Source of the DNA: Candidatus Nitrosopumilus sp.
GTDB taxonomy: Archaea; Thermoproteota; Nitrososphaeria; Nitrososphaerales; Nitrosopumilaceae
DNA length: 56,217 nt
Reading direction: 5' to 3'
Assembly (NCBI GenBank): GCA_021268355.1
Contig: JAJETY010000005.1
Location: 1 to 56,217 of the forward strand
Of this stretch, positions 40,849 through 49,887 are shown piece by piece; position 1 is the first letter of the stretch; every line of letters starts with the position of its first letter. The position numbers and the translations under genes are program-made. The notes beneath the pieces were generated by a model. The model searched no databases. It saw nothing but the letters and a program-made list of their open reading frames with translations, and had not been told where the DNA came from.

Positions 40849-41974
40849 TTAGTAATTCACGCACAGATTTTGCTATATACTCAACATTTTTTCCAGATAC
40901 TTTTGGATGAACCGGTAGTGACATTACGTGTTTTGATGCCCAATCAGTATTATTCAATTTTGATTTTGTAGCATAAATGGGAATTTTATGAACAGGTATT
41001 GGATAATACACTGCAGCACCTATACCTTTTGAATTTAATTTCTTAAGAATTGAATCTCTATTTTTGGTTGCAATAGTGTATAAAGACCAGTTGAATTTTT
41101 CACCATCTGCTTCAATAGGAATTTTTATTTTTGTATCAGATAACAGGTCTGAAAGTATCTTTGCATTTCTTCTTCTAGATTCAATAAATTTAGGTAATTT
41201 TTTCATTTGAATTTTAGCAATTGCCGCGTTAATTTCAGGAAGTCTTAGATTCAATCCAAATACTTTAGAATCATATCCTTTAATCATTCCATGGTTTCTA
41301 ATCATCTGTAATTTTTCAAATAGTTTTTTACTATTTGTGACAATTACTCCACCTTCTCCAGAGGTAATTACTTTTCCAGGATAAAGGCTGTAACAACCAA
41401 CTTCAAAAAAAGTTCCTGTTTGTTTTCCTTTAAAGGAAGAGCCTAAAGATTGTGCTGCATCTTCAACTACTGAAAGATTGTATTTTTTTGCAATATCTCT
41501 AATTTTAGCAATCGAGGATATATGACCATACAAATGTACGGGCATTATTGCTCTAGTTTTTCTTGTAATTTTTTTTTCAATAGATTCAGGATCAATTGTA
41601 AAATTTCCTTTCAATATATCTGCAAAAATAGGTTTTGCTCCAGTAGATGCAACGGCATTTGCGCTAGCAACAAATGTAAAGGATGGAACAATTACCTCAT
41701 CTCCTTTTTTGATATCAAGTGCATAGAGTGCTGCCTGTAATGCTGCAGTTCCAGAATTTACTGATACCGCATATTTTGTTTTTACGAAAGTTCTTACAAG
41801 TTTTTCAAATTCTTGAACATTTTTACCTCCATCTTTTGACGCTGATGTAAGGCCTCCAGATTTTACAACAGAAATTACTGCTGAAAGTTCTTCTTTACCT
41901 AAAATTGGAGTGTTAATTGGAATTTTCACAAATTTTGTCCTAATTACTGCTCTATAAACACAATCACTAGGCAT
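40841..41974 (-). CDS. DegT/DnrJ/EryC1/StrS PLP aminotransferase
   Basis: The 377-residue enzyme belongs to the sugar aminotransferase family. Evidence: VNSGTAALQAALYAL, VIVPSFTFVASANAVASTGAKPIFADI, VEDAAQSLGSSFKGKQTG and the PLP Lys in CYSLYPGKVITSGEGG, with the HGM and LRLPEINAAI segments. Such enzymes transfer an amino group to keto-sugars for glycans or cofactors. It overlaps the MtrA-like gene. It has no glycosyltransferase neighbours, which is unusual for this family. Start ATG 41974. Confidence 0.93.
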   Translation of the reverse strand: MPSDCVYRAVIRTKFVKIPINTPILGKEELSAVISVVKSGGLTSASKDGGKNVQEFEKLVRTFVKTKYAVSVNSGTAALQAALYALDIKKGDEVIVPSFTFVASANAVASTGAKPIFADILKGNFTIDPESIEKKITRKTRAIMPVHLYGHISSIAKIRDIAKKYNLSVVEDAAQSLGSSFKGKQTGTFFEVGCYSLYPGKVITSGEGGVIVTNSKKLFEKLQMIRNHGMIKGYDSKVFGLNLRLPEINAAIAKIQMKKLPKFIESRRRNAKILSDLLSDTKIKIPIEADGEKFNWSLYTIATKNRDSILKKLNSKGIGAAVYYPIPVHKIPIYATKSKLNNTDWASKHVMSLPVHPKVSGKNVEYIAKSVRELLNE

Positions 41975-42009
41975 GAATTTTTATATTTAAAAATTTGGCA
42001 AACGGCATA

Positions 42010-42582
42010 ATGAAATCACGTCATCTGGAGAAAACAGACAAAGGTTACAAAGTTTTTCTTTACATTTTCTATATTTGTGGATTTATAATGTCATCATCAT
42101 TGATTTTCGGAGTTTATGTTACAACGATTGAATGGATGGAAAATGGTACATATGTTATGGGAGAAGCTATACACAATACAACTATTCCATTTGAAAATTT
42201 TGCAAGAGTTTCAACTTGGATATTTTTTTCAACAATAATTGGATGGTATTGTGTTTCTAGAATAGGTTGGAGAAGAACTGCAGGTGATAAAATTATTGGA
42301 ACACGAATGGCATTGCTCCAACTAATGTTATTAGGATTTTCAATTATTACTTTGTTTGAGGTAATGTATAATTTTACTGTCTTAACTGCTCAAATTTCTG
42401 CTGGAATTGTTGATGGTGTACTTCCAGATATAGATAGACTATCAATTGCTTATCCAGATCCAGAAAGGCCATGGAACACCATATTTGCAATCAAAATGTT
42501 TCTAGCAGCATTTATCATTAGTACTCATGCTTTCTATCTTAGTACGAAACCAAGAAAACCATTGGAAGAACCAGAAGTTTAA
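42010..42582 (+). CDS. Hypothetical four-helix membrane protein
   Basis: ATG 42010 gives 190 residues. A TTG at 41995 would add five. Four hydrophobic helices are seen (YIFYICGFIMSSSLIFGVYV, VSTWIFFSTIIGWYC, MALLQLMLLGFSIITLF, and IFAIKMFLAAFIISTHAFYL), with an external loop between helices 3 and 4 and a short charged tail. Scattered His, Trp and Tyr but no known motif. No family is recognised. It is divergent from the DegT gene, with 35 nt between starts. The 181 bp after its stop contain no good frame. Confidence 0.75.
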   Translation: MKSRHLEKTDKGYKVFLYIFYICGFIMSSSLIFGVYVTTIEWMENGTYVMGEAIHNTTIPFENFARVSTWIFFSTIIGWYCVSRIGWRRTAGDKIIGTRMALLQLMLLGFSIITLFEVMYNFTVLTAQISAGIVDGVLPDIDRLSIAYPDPERPWNTIFAIKMFLAAFIISTHAFYLSTKPRKPLEEPEV

Positions 42583-42763
42583 ATTTAATCTAATTTTCTA
42601 CAAAAATAATTTAATTAGAAAAAATTTGAAGGTGCCAAGATTCATAGAATTGAAAATAATCAAGTAAAAACATCTTACATTAAAAGTATCCAGAAAATTT
42701 TGGATGAATTTTAAGTTGTAGATAATTTGAGAAAACTCGGGAAAAATTGTATTTGGTTTTTGA

Positions 42764-42973
42764 TTATTCATTTAGGCCTGATTCGTATTTTGCGGGTCGT
42801 TTAAGCGCTTTTTCAATGGATTCTAAATTTTTTATTTCATTTTTTGAATTCATAGTCAAAGTTTTGACCATTTCTGTGCCTAACTGGACAGATTGTTCAG
42901 GTAAAGTTTCTAAGAATTTCTCAAGACCTTTTTTGTAGTTATCAATTAGCTCTAATCCTTCTTCTAAAGTCAC
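42764..42973 (-). CDS. Hypothetical 69-residue helical protein
   Basis: The 69-residue protein is Glu/Lys/Leu-rich and likely helical (LEEGLELIDNYKKGLEKFLETL). It resembles a short polyhydroxyalkanoate-synthase-subunit or phasin-like helical bundle only in composition, so I make no functional call. ATG 42973 has an AT-rich upstream region shared with tyrS. It stands alone, between a membrane-protein gene and tyrS. Confidence 0.6.
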   Translation of the reverse strand: MTLEEGLELIDNYKKGLEKFLETLPEQSVQLGTEMVKTLTMNSKNEIKNLESIEKALKRPAKYESGLNE

Positions 42974-43030
42974 AAAGATAGTTGATATGTCGGGTATTCA
43001 AAGGTTACAAATTTTTTAAAATTATTTGAA

Positions 43031-43040
43031 TAACTTTATA
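43031..43040 (+). promoter_or_regulatory. TATA box of tyrS
   Basis: TAACTTTATA is centred about 32 nt before the TTG start at 43068, near the expected distance for a leaderless or short-leader mRNA. Confidence 0.4.
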
Positions 43041-43067
43041 CGTTTACTGCTTTGGAGTTGATTTGGT

Positions 43068-44114
43068 TTGGATATTACTGAAAAGGTTGATTTGATTGAG
43101 AGACCACCAACTGAAGAAGTTGTTACACGTGAGGAATTAATTGATTTATTCCAAACAAATTCATCCCCAAAACATTACATTGGTTTGGAAATTTCTGGTT
43201 TTTTGCACCTCGGTAGTTTAATTAGTACAGGATTCAAAATTAATGATTTTGTAAATGCTGGTGTAAAGTGTACAGTTTTTCTTGCAGATTGGCACACATT
43301 AATCAACGATAAATTAGGAGGAGATTGGGAAACTATTTCAAAAGTTTCCAAGTATTATCAAGATGCATTTAAACTGGTTTGTCCTAATGCAGATATTATT
43401 TTAGGTTCTAAACTTTATGAAGAAAAAAATGAATATTGGTCGGAGTTGGTCAAATTTACAAAACACATGTCATTAGCAAGAACAATGAGAACTCTGACAA
43501 TTATGGGAAGATCTGAAAATGAAGAAAAAATTGATGTTGCGAAATTACTTTATCCAGCAATGCAGGCGGTTGATATTCATTCATTAGATGTAGATATTGC
43601 ACATGCAGGAATGGATCAAAGAAAAATCCACATGTTAGTCAGAGAAATATTTCCTAAAATGAAATGGAAGGTACCAGTAGCAGTTCACCACAAATTATTA
43701 CCAGGACTCTCCAAGCCTGCAGACACTAGTGATTCACAAATTTTAGGAAAAATGAGTAAATCTGATCCAAATTCAGGAGTCTTTATCCACAACACAGATG
43801 ATGAAATAAAGAAAAAAATGAATAAAGCGTGGTGTGAAGAAGCAAACATAGAGAATAACCCACTCTTAGAAATTGCAAAAACAGTAATTTTCCACGAATT
43901 TAAAGAGATGAATGTTGAAAGACCTGAAAAGTTTGGGGGAAATGTATCATATCAAAATTATAATCAACTTGAGACGGATTTTGCTGAAAAAAAATTACAT
44001 CCAGGGGATTTGAAACAGACTGTCGGAAATTATTTAGTGAAAATTATATCACCAATTAGAGATAATCTTAATCTAAATGAAGAATTACATGAAGCAATTA
44101 AGAAAAGTTTCTAA
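43068..44114 (+). CDS. tyrS: Tyrosyl-tRNA synthetase
   Basis: This class I synthetase charges tRNA-Tyr. The 348-residue length fits the archaeal type, which lacks the bacterial C-terminal domain. HIGH-like motif: GFLHLG at residues 44-49. KMSKS motif: GKMSKSDPNSG near residue 228. Tyr-site segments include YIGLEISG, LADWHTLIND and AHAGMDQRKIHML. The start is TTG 43068. The stop overlaps that of the convergent cobJ by 4 nt. Confidence 0.95.
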   Translation: MDITEKVDLIERPPTEEVVTREELIDLFQTNSSPKHYIGLEISGFLHLGSLISTGFKINDFVNAGVKCTVFLADWHTLINDKLGGDWETISKVSKYYQDAFKLVCPNADIILGSKLYEEKNEYWSELVKFTKHMSLARTMRTLTIMGRSENEEKIDVAKLLYPAMQAVDIHSLDVDIAHAGMDQRKIHMLVREIFPKMKWKVPVAVHHKLLPGLSKPADTSDSQILGKMSKSDPNSGVFIHNTDDEIKKKMNKAWCEEANIENNPLLEIAKTVIFHEFKEMNVERPEKFGGNVSYQNYNQLETDFAEKKLHPGDLKQTVGNYLVKIISPIRDNLNLNEELHEAIKKSF

Positions 44115-44905
44115 ACTTTGAGATCTGGATTAGTTTGTTCTTCTAAATTGTATTTTGATTTGTATCCTCTTGGATTTATTATCAAATCTTTGTAAGAGTA
44201 TGTTGAAGAATTTCCAACAATCACAGTACTAGTCATTCCTAATTTGTCTGAATGATTTAGTAGATTTTCTAGATCAGTTATTACAATTGATTCGGATTCT
44301 CTATATGCACCAACAATAATTGCAACGGGTGTTGTAGTTTTTCTATATTTTAAGAGAATTTTTCTAGCATCTTGTAGTTGATGAACTCTTTTCTTACTGG
44401 CAGGATTGTAAATCACCAGAACAAAATCGCCTTTTGCAGCAGACTCTACCCTATTTTCAATTACTTCCCATGGAACTAACAAATCACTCATACTAACTAC
44501 TGCAAAATCAGACATTAATGGTGAACCGACAATAGATGCACAAGAGTTTAGTGCAGATACACCTGGAACTACTTCTACTTCTAGTCCATTTTTTGGATCC
44601 CAGCCACCCTCTGCTAAAGTTTCATAGATCAATCCAGCCATTCCATAAATTCCTGGATCTCCGCTAGATACTAGAGATACATTTTTTCCGGACTTTGCAA
44701 GGTCTATGCATTGATGAGCTCTTTCAACCTCTTGAGTCATTGCATAACGATAAACTGTTTTTCCTTCAATTAGATCTGAAACTAGATTTACATATGTTTC
44801 ATAACCAATAATTATATCACTTTCACTTAGTACTTTTTTTGCTCTAAATGTCATGTGATCATTATTTCCAGGACCCACACCGACAATGTTCAATTTTCCA
44901 GTCAA
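44111..44905 (-). CDS. cobJ: Precorrin-3B/cobalt-factor III C17-methyltransferase
   Basis: The enzyme methylates C17 and contracts the corrin ring in cobalamin synthesis. The 264-residue protein is a tetrapyrrole methylase: GVGPGNNDHMT at the N-terminus, SSGDPGIYGMAGLIYE, EVVPGVSALNSCASIVGSPLMSDFAVVSMSDLLVPW (a CobJ-typical region) and VLVIYNPASKKR. No other corrin-ring genes are adjacent, but bluB lies 10 kb away. It overlaps tyrS tail-to-tail by 4 nt (CTAA). Confidence 0.93.
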   Translation of the reverse strand: MTGKLNIVGVGPGNNDHMTFRAKKVLSESDIIIGYETYVNLVSDLIEGKTVYRYAMTQEVERAHQCIDLAKSGKNVSLVSSGDPGIYGMAGLIYETLAEGGWDPKNGLEVEVVPGVSALNSCASIVGSPLMSDFAVVSMSDLLVPWEVIENRVESAAKGDFVLVIYNPASKKRVHQLQDARKILLKYRKTTTPVAIIVGAYRESESIVITDLENLLNHSDKLGMTSTVIVGNSSTYSYKDLIINPRGYKSKYNLEEQTNPDLKV

Positions 44906-44949
44906 ATTTACAACAAATCATCTTGTAAGTAATTTATCCTTTTAGTGAA

Positions 44950-46416
44950 TTATTGAAAGGGATCAATAAATGGACAATTAACTATATGATCACTATTAGT
45001 TGGTCGTGCTATACTGACAGTAATTTGGTCATTTGTTCTGAATGAATCAATATCAGACTTTGTTTCAAGAATTTTTGCGTTTTCTGAATCGTTCCATTCA
45101 ATTAAATATATTCTCCACATTGGACTGTAATTTTCATCACCTAATGCAGCTGAGGCAATTCCAGCTTGAAACCCTAATGGACCTGTTCCCTTAATTCCAT
45201 TTTTGAATTGGAAAAGATCAACTGCACCAGCATGAGCAATTAGATTTGCAGAAGTGGGGGATGAAGTCACACCCATCATCTCTGCAGGTCCAGATGGAGT
45301 AGCATCAGTTACAATATAGTAAATTGTTCTTCCATCAGGACCCCAGCCTCTATGAGCAACAAAGGTGACATTCATTTCTTGTTCATTAATTTCAGTGATT
45401 TGACCTCCACCATAAGGCATATCATCAGTTATTTCTTTATCATCACGCACTTGCATCTGTCCATTAGGCCAAACAATATGTGGAGAATTTACAACAATTC
45501 CTGTTTCATTAAACTCAATTCTTCCACCTTCTTTAGCTGTGATTATATCATTTGCAGATTCAAAGATAATCTCTTTTTGGCCTGTCTTCCAGGTTACTTC
45601 TATTACAGAAGATAATGCACTATATTCTGATTCTTGCTCTGGAGTACTAGAGAATACTTCATTTTGGAATCCATAAAGTCCTTCACCTTTAACTCCATTT
45701 TTAAAAATAAAGATTTTTTGAAGAGCATCTTCTGGAACATTTGCTAGAATAGGTGCAAATTCAACATTCCATTCTTGTTTTTCTGAGATAGTTTTTGCAT
45801 ACTCCTCATCACTACCGTCAGTAATGATGTACAAAATTTTTTCACCATCATAGATTCCTTGATGCATTGGGATTGTAGCTGGAACGTTTGTTCGTGAAAG
45901 TAATGATTTTGGTTCTTCTTTTTCTAATTCAATTTTTTGCATAATGATTTCAGTTGGTTGTCCTCTAATCCATCCATCAACACTAACAGTTGAAATGAAT
46001 GGTTTTGAATTTGGTGAGTGCAATCCAATAGCAGCTCCAGTAAATTCAAAAGAACCTGATTTTTGTTGTAAATCAATTAAAGATAATCCGTAGAGAGTAT
46101 CTCCATCTATACTCCAAGTAGGTTGTCCTTTTGCATCATTTGAGTTAATTTCATGTAAAACAACAATCTGAACATTTTCACTTGAGGTAAATGTCATAGA
46201 ACCATCATAAATTGTTCCTTCATTAGGCGATAAAATCAAAGATAATTGATGATTTTCATGTCCTTGTCCTGGATCCTGAGAAGATGTAAAAGTTTGTGTA
46301 AAATGGATCTTTTTTCTGGAACCTGCATCAGCAAACTGATCTGATAGAGATGAAATACTAACTATACTTGTTACAAAAATTCCAATTATCAATATGGCAA
46401 TTATTTTTTTCAACAA
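44950..46416 (-). CDS. Secreted protein with two copies of a thaumarchaeal beta domain
   Basis: The 488-residue protein has a signal peptide (KKIIAILIIGIFVTSIVSISSLSDQFADA) and no C-terminal anchor. Two halves are related: IYDGEKILYIITDGSDEEYA...FIFKNGVKGEGLYGFQ and GPDGRTIYYIVTDATPSGPAEMM...FQFKNGIKGTGPLGFQ. This is an internal duplication of about 130 residues, of the kind (DUF7482-like) seen in AOA cell-surface and copper-protein contexts. A leading beta domain precedes them. The role may be binding or periplasmic-space electron chemistry, but no metal motif is clear. Confidence 0.82.
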   Translation of the reverse strand: MLKKIIAILIIGIFVTSIVSISSLSDQFADAGSRKKIHFTQTFTSSQDPGQGHENHQLSLILSPNEGTIYDGSMTFTSSENVQIVVLHEINSNDAKGQPTWSIDGDTLYGLSLIDLQQKSGSFEFTGAAIGLHSPNSKPFISTVSVDGWIRGQPTEIIMQKIELEKEEPKSLLSRTNVPATIPMHQGIYDGEKILYIITDGSDEEYAKTISEKQEWNVEFAPILANVPEDALQKIFIFKNGVKGEGLYGFQNEVFSSTPEQESEYSALSSVIEVTWKTGQKEIIFESANDIITAKEGGRIEFNETGIVVNSPHIVWPNGQMQVRDDKEITDDMPYGGGQITEINEQEMNVTFVAHRGWGPDGRTIYYIVTDATPSGPAEMMGVTSSPTSANLIAHAGAVDLFQFKNGIKGTGPLGFQAGIASAALGDENYSPMWRIYLIEWNDSENAKILETKSDIDSFRTNDQITVSIARPTNSDHIVNCPFIDPFQ

Positions 46417-46451
46417 AGTTAATTGAGATTATTCCTTTAAATGATTTTATC

Positions 46452-47855
46452 CTAATTCACTTCATCTAATGCAAATGCATTGTGTAATGCACGAACAGCT
46501 GCATTAGTATCAGAATTTTTAACTACAAATGCCAGATTTAATTCAGATGAACCTTGAGTAATCATCGATACATTTACTTTATTTTTCTCAACTGCACCAA
46601 AAACTTTGGAAGCAACACCAACAGTTCCACGCATTCCGGAACCTATCAATGCTATAATCGCTACATTCGTGGTTACTTCTAGTTTTTTGATAATTTTTCC
46701 TAAAAGTTCCATTTCAAGTGAACTTACAGCTTTGTCTAGATCAGTATTCTTTACTACAATTGTTATACTAGATTCGGATGGATTTTGAGATATCATCATA
46801 ACGTTGATTCCTGCTTTTGCTAGTGTGGCAAAAATTTTTGCTGCAGTACCAGGAGTTCCAACCATACTGCCTCCCTGAATATCTATTAGTCCATTGTTTC
46901 TAACATTACTGACACATTTTACAGTATTTTTAACAGATGATGATGGTGAAGCTGTAACCAAAGTACCTTCATTTTCTACATTGAATGAACTTCTAATCTT
47001 CATTGGAATTTTCTTTGATAATAGAGGTTCAAATGTGCGTGGGTGTATCTGTTTTGCACCAAATAATGCCATTTCAATGGCCTCAACATATGAGACTTCT
47101 TTGAGCAATTTTGCATTCTTGACTATTGTTGGATCTGCAGTCATGAGACCATCAACATCACTCATCAACCAAATTTCATCTGCTTTGATGCAAGTTCCAA
47201 TAATTGTTGCTGAATAATCTGAACCACCTCGACCAAAAGTAGTGATGTGACCATGTTGATCTGCACCAACAAAACCACCCACAACAGGTACCGTTTTCTT
47301 TGAGAAAAGATTATCAACTGTTTTTGATACTCTCAATCTAGTTGTGTCAATTAGTGGTTTAGATTCACCAAAGTTAGAATCAGTTACTATTCCAACCTCT
47401 TTCCCAGTTAGAGGAATTGATTTTCTACCTGAATCGTTTATTGCCATTGAAACAAGTTTTATAGATAGTCTTTCACCAAATGAGAAAAGATAATCCATTG
47501 TTCTAGGAGTCACCTCGCCCAATAGAACCATCCCATCAATCAATGCAACAAGTTCTGAAAAATCGTCATCAAAGTTTTTTAATAATTTTTTTCGTAAATC
47601 ATCTTTTTTGATTGTTTGTTTAGCTAATTGTTTGTGTCTGTTAGTAATCTTTGATGCTAATTGTTCTGCTTTTGATTTATTTTCTTTTTTAATTGATTCA
47701 GAAATTTCTATTAGATCATCTGTTGTTCCACTAGTTGCAGAACATACAACTACAATTTCATTTTTCTTGGATAAGGAATTTAGATGATCAGCTACAGATC
47801 GAATATCTTTTGCAGATGAAATTGAGGTCCCACCATATTTTATTACTAATCTCAT
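46452..47855 (-). CDS. lysC: Aspartate kinase with ACT domains
   Basis: Aspartate kinase begins synthesis of Lys, Thr, Met and Ile. The 467-residue protein has the kinase motif LVIKYGGTSISS at the start, FGERLSIKL, TTFGRGGSDYSATIIG and DVDGLMTADP, then two C-terminal ACT domains (from about residue 310), with INVMMISQNPSESSI and VNVSMITQGSSELNLAFVV. Feedback control by an amino acid is therefore likely. It lies 35 nt downstream of pcn on the same strand. Confidence 0.94.
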   Translation of the reverse strand: MRLVIKYGGTSISSAKDIRSVADHLNSLSKKNEIVVVCSATSGTTDDLIEISESIKKENKSKAEQLASKITNRHKQLAKQTIKKDDLRKKLLKNFDDDFSELVALIDGMVLLGEVTPRTMDYLFSFGERLSIKLVSMAINDSGRKSIPLTGKEVGIVTDSNFGESKPLIDTTRLRVSKTVDNLFSKKTVPVVGGFVGADQHGHITTFGRGGSDYSATIIGTCIKADEIWLMSDVDGLMTADPTIVKNAKLLKEVSYVEAIEMALFGAKQIHPRTFEPLLSKKIPMKIRSSFNVENEGTLVTASPSSSVKNTVKCVSNVRNNGLIDIQGGSMVGTPGTAAKIFATLAKAGINVMMISQNPSESSITIVVKNTDLDKAVSSLEMELLGKIIKKLEVTTNVAIIALIGSGMRGTVGVASKVFGAVEKNKVNVSMITQGSSELNLAFVVKNSDTNAAVRALHNAFALDEVN

Positions 47856-47890
47856 TTCAAAATACCTGAATTGTTTAATCTTTAAATGCT

Positions 47891-48637
47891 TTAACTTTCT
47901 ACGCGTGGAGCTAAGTAGAAGTGAATTCGACCAATGTTAGCTACCTTGAATTCAATTCTTAGGGGTTTTGCGCTTGAAAATTCACATGTAATCAAGCCTG
48001 CGGTTGTCCCTACTGCTTTTACTACTGGATTTAGATATTCTAAGCTGTAGGTCCCAACACTGTCTTCTTTTGAAGAAATCTCTTCAATATCCTCATCATC
48101 TTTATCTAAATCAATGACAACTTCTCCAGAATCTCCTTTTCCTGAAAAGTCACCTTTAGAATCAGATGTATGTATTGTCAAATAGTCAGATACAACTTGG
48201 ACATCACCTAGGATTTTATCAAACTTTGATGAGGACAATATAATTTTAGAATCATATGGGATTTTGGGTAATGGAGTATCTGTTGCAGAACTTTCAATCA
48301 AACGCATTTTGTATTTTTTATTTTTTCCAACTGTAACAAGTAACATGTTTTGTTCAGATATACTAATCTCAATACTATCTTTTTTGTCTGCTCTTTTAAT
48401 GAGTTTTGAGAATTCATCAATTCTTACTCCGAATTTTATATCACTATCACATTCATATTTTTCAAATGCAGAATTTGGCCAAGAGATATCTATGAGAGCA
48501 ACATGTGATGGATCCATTCCTCTAAAAGAAATTCCTTCTGCAGTTGCAACAAAGGTTGCCTCTTCAACAAGTGTTGAAATTGCAGAAATGATTGCTTTTA
48601 GATCATCAGAACCACTTGTTTTTGCTCCAAAAGTCAA
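47891..48637 (-). CDS. pcn: DNA polymerase sliding clamp (PCNA)
   Basis: PCNA forms the trimeric clamp for replicative polymerases and repair enzymes. The 248-residue protein shows FVATAEGISFRGMDPSHVALIDISWPNSAF (canonical PCNA center loop region), the DKKDSIEI inter-domain segment and C-terminal PLRIEFKVANIGRIHFYLAPRVES. Only one PCNA is seen here, consistent with a homotrimer in Thaumarchaeota. It follows tfs and rpoL on the same strand. Confidence 0.97.
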   Translation of the reverse strand: MTFGAKTSGSDDLKAIISAISTLVEEATFVATAEGISFRGMDPSHVALIDISWPNSAFEKYECDSDIKFGVRIDEFSKLIKRADKKDSIEISISEQNMLLVTVGKNKKYKMRLIESSATDTPLPKIPYDSKIILSSSKFDKILGDVQVVSDYLTIHTSDSKGDFSGKGDSGEVVIDLDKDDEDIEEISSKEDSVGTYSLEYLNPVVKAVGTTAGLITCEFSSAKPLRIEFKVANIGRIHFYLAPRVES

Positions 48638-48671
48638 ATCAATTTTGTTGACCTAATGTTCCAGTTAAACG

Positions 48672-48989
48672 TTATGCGTAATTACGCCAAGTATTCTTAC
48701 ATTTAGTGCAACGATAGAACTGTGTTGTTGGTTCATCTGCACTTCTTGTTTGAAGCATCCACCAAACTGCTTCATCATGTCCACATTTCTCACATTCGAT
48801 TTTAATCGTTGGATGAGATTCTTCTCCCTCGTCACCCTCGAAAGCTAAAATAGATTCTTCTGGTTCTACATTTTCAATAATTTTTTTGGTCTGTTTTTCT
48901 TCTTCGCCTTCAATATAACCACATTTTGAGCATTGAAGGCCGGAAGAACCTTTTTTTAATTTGACCTCACATTTGGGGCAAAACTTCAA
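48672..48989 (-). CDS. tfs: Transcription elongation factor TFS
   Basis: TFS (TFIIS-like) stimulates RNA cleavage by stalled archaeal RNA polymerase. The 105-residue protein has an N-terminal zinc ribbon (CPKCEVKLKKGSSGLQCSKCGY) and a C-terminal zinc ribbon with the catalytic RSADEP hairpin in TRSADEPTTQFYRCTKCKNTW. All eight zinc cysteines are present. Its start is 1 nt from the stop of rpoL, so the two form an operon. Confidence 0.97.
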   Translation of the reverse strand: MKFCPKCEVKLKKGSSGLQCSKCGYIEGEEEKQTKKIIENVEPEESILAFEGDEGEESHPTIKIECEKCGHDEAVWWMLQTRSADEPTTQFYRCTKCKNTWRNYA

Positions 48990-48990
48990 T

Positions 48991-49269
48991 CTAATTTACC
49001 TTAAGTTTTGAATTGAATAATTGTTTGAACTCATCTGCCATTTTAATTGCGGAATCGGTTGCTTTCTTAATTTCACCTAAAGGTTTTGAACTAGAATTAA
49101 TTCTCATCCAGCATTCGTTGGTAAGCGGATGTTTGACAATAACGCCTGCAAAATCAATATTTGATTCTTTTAATAGTTCATGTTGAATTAGGTACAAAAT
49201 ACCAATATCGGTTTCAGTGATTGAAAGGTTGATTTCTTTGGCTTCTGAACTGATCACTTGTGCGTTCAT
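48991..49269 (-). CDS. rpoL: RNA polymerase subunit L (Rpb11 type)
   Basis: Subunit L pairs with subunit D to nucleate assembly of archaeal RNA polymerase. The 92-residue length and core (LNLSITETDIGILYLIQHELLKESNIDFAGVIVKHPLTNECWM region, residues about 13-55) fit RpoL/Rpb11. The gene heads the rpoL-tfs-pcn-lysC series on the minus strand. Confidence 0.93.
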   Translation of the reverse strand: MNAQVISSEAKEINLSITETDIGILYLIQHELLKESNIDFAGVIVKHPLTNECWMRINSSSKPLGEIKKATDSAIKMADEFKQLFNSKLKVN

Positions 49270-49320
49270 GTATTCAGAAAAAGCACTTATTGCGGATATA
49301 AATCATTATGAGCAGTAGAA

Positions 49321-49857
49321 ATGGCCGAAAGTAGGATTTCAGACATAGAATTAGCAAAATCTAAGGATGAATACACGTCAGACGAGAATATTGAGATAAA
49401 TGTCCAATTTTCAGTTGAAGGTGACCTTAGAGATGCATTTAACGAGGCAAATTGGACTGAGGCATATAACAAAAACGATGTCTCATTCAAAATGAAATGT
49501 GGTGTAAAATTGACCTCTGGTGGATTCAGGAAAAAGGAAGTGGGTAGGACAATTGATACCTACAGAAAGGCATCCATATTTTGGACAAGAAATCCAAAGC
49601 TTGTCAACCCTATGAAAGATAGAAGAATATGGGTCCAAGTTGCCAAAAATTTTGAACCATTCATAAGACTTACAGAAGAAGAAGTCAGACAAGAAATGTT
49701 TGATTTTAATGAGAAATTCGTTTTCAAGGCAGAAGATTTGGGAAAAGGAACACACAAAATTAGCGCAGAAGCATTTGCATCATGGCAAAAACATGAATTC
49801 ACAGAGCCTGGAAATGTTAAGAATAATTCAAAAGAAATTGAAATAAAAATCAATTAG
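49321..49857 (+). CDS. Hypothetical beta-rich protein heading the micro-protein operon
   Basis: The 178-residue soluble protein has alternating strands with an Ig-like feel (ENIEINVQFSVEGDL and GKGTHKISAEAFASW) and several aromatic residues. No signal peptide, membrane segment or enzyme motif is seen. I do not recognise the family. It is divergent from rpoL, with 51 nt between starts, and is followed after 30 nt and 9 nt by two tiny paralogous genes that are probably co-transcribed. Confidence 0.75.
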   Translation: MAESRISDIELAKSKDEYTSDENIEINVQFSVEGDLRDAFNEANWTEAYNKNDVSFKMKCGVKLTSGGFRKKEVGRTIDTYRKASIFWTRNPKLVNPMKDRRIWVQVAKNFEPFIRLTEEEVRQEMFDFNEKFVFKAEDLGKGTHKISAEAFASWQKHEFTEPGNVKNNSKEIEIKIN

Positions 49858-49887
49858 GGATATAAGGAACTTTTTGATGGAGTCAGT

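Noticed and set aside
42622-42715. Short open frame between the membrane-protein gene and the 69-residue gene
   Set aside because: The 30-codon frame after an in-frame TAG has no ATG, GTG, TTG or CTG start near its beginning and no match. It may be a decayed remnant at most.
48264-48656. Plus-strand 130-codon frame opposite PCNA
   Set aside because: It lies wholly antisense to PCNA and has no recognisable motif or promoter.
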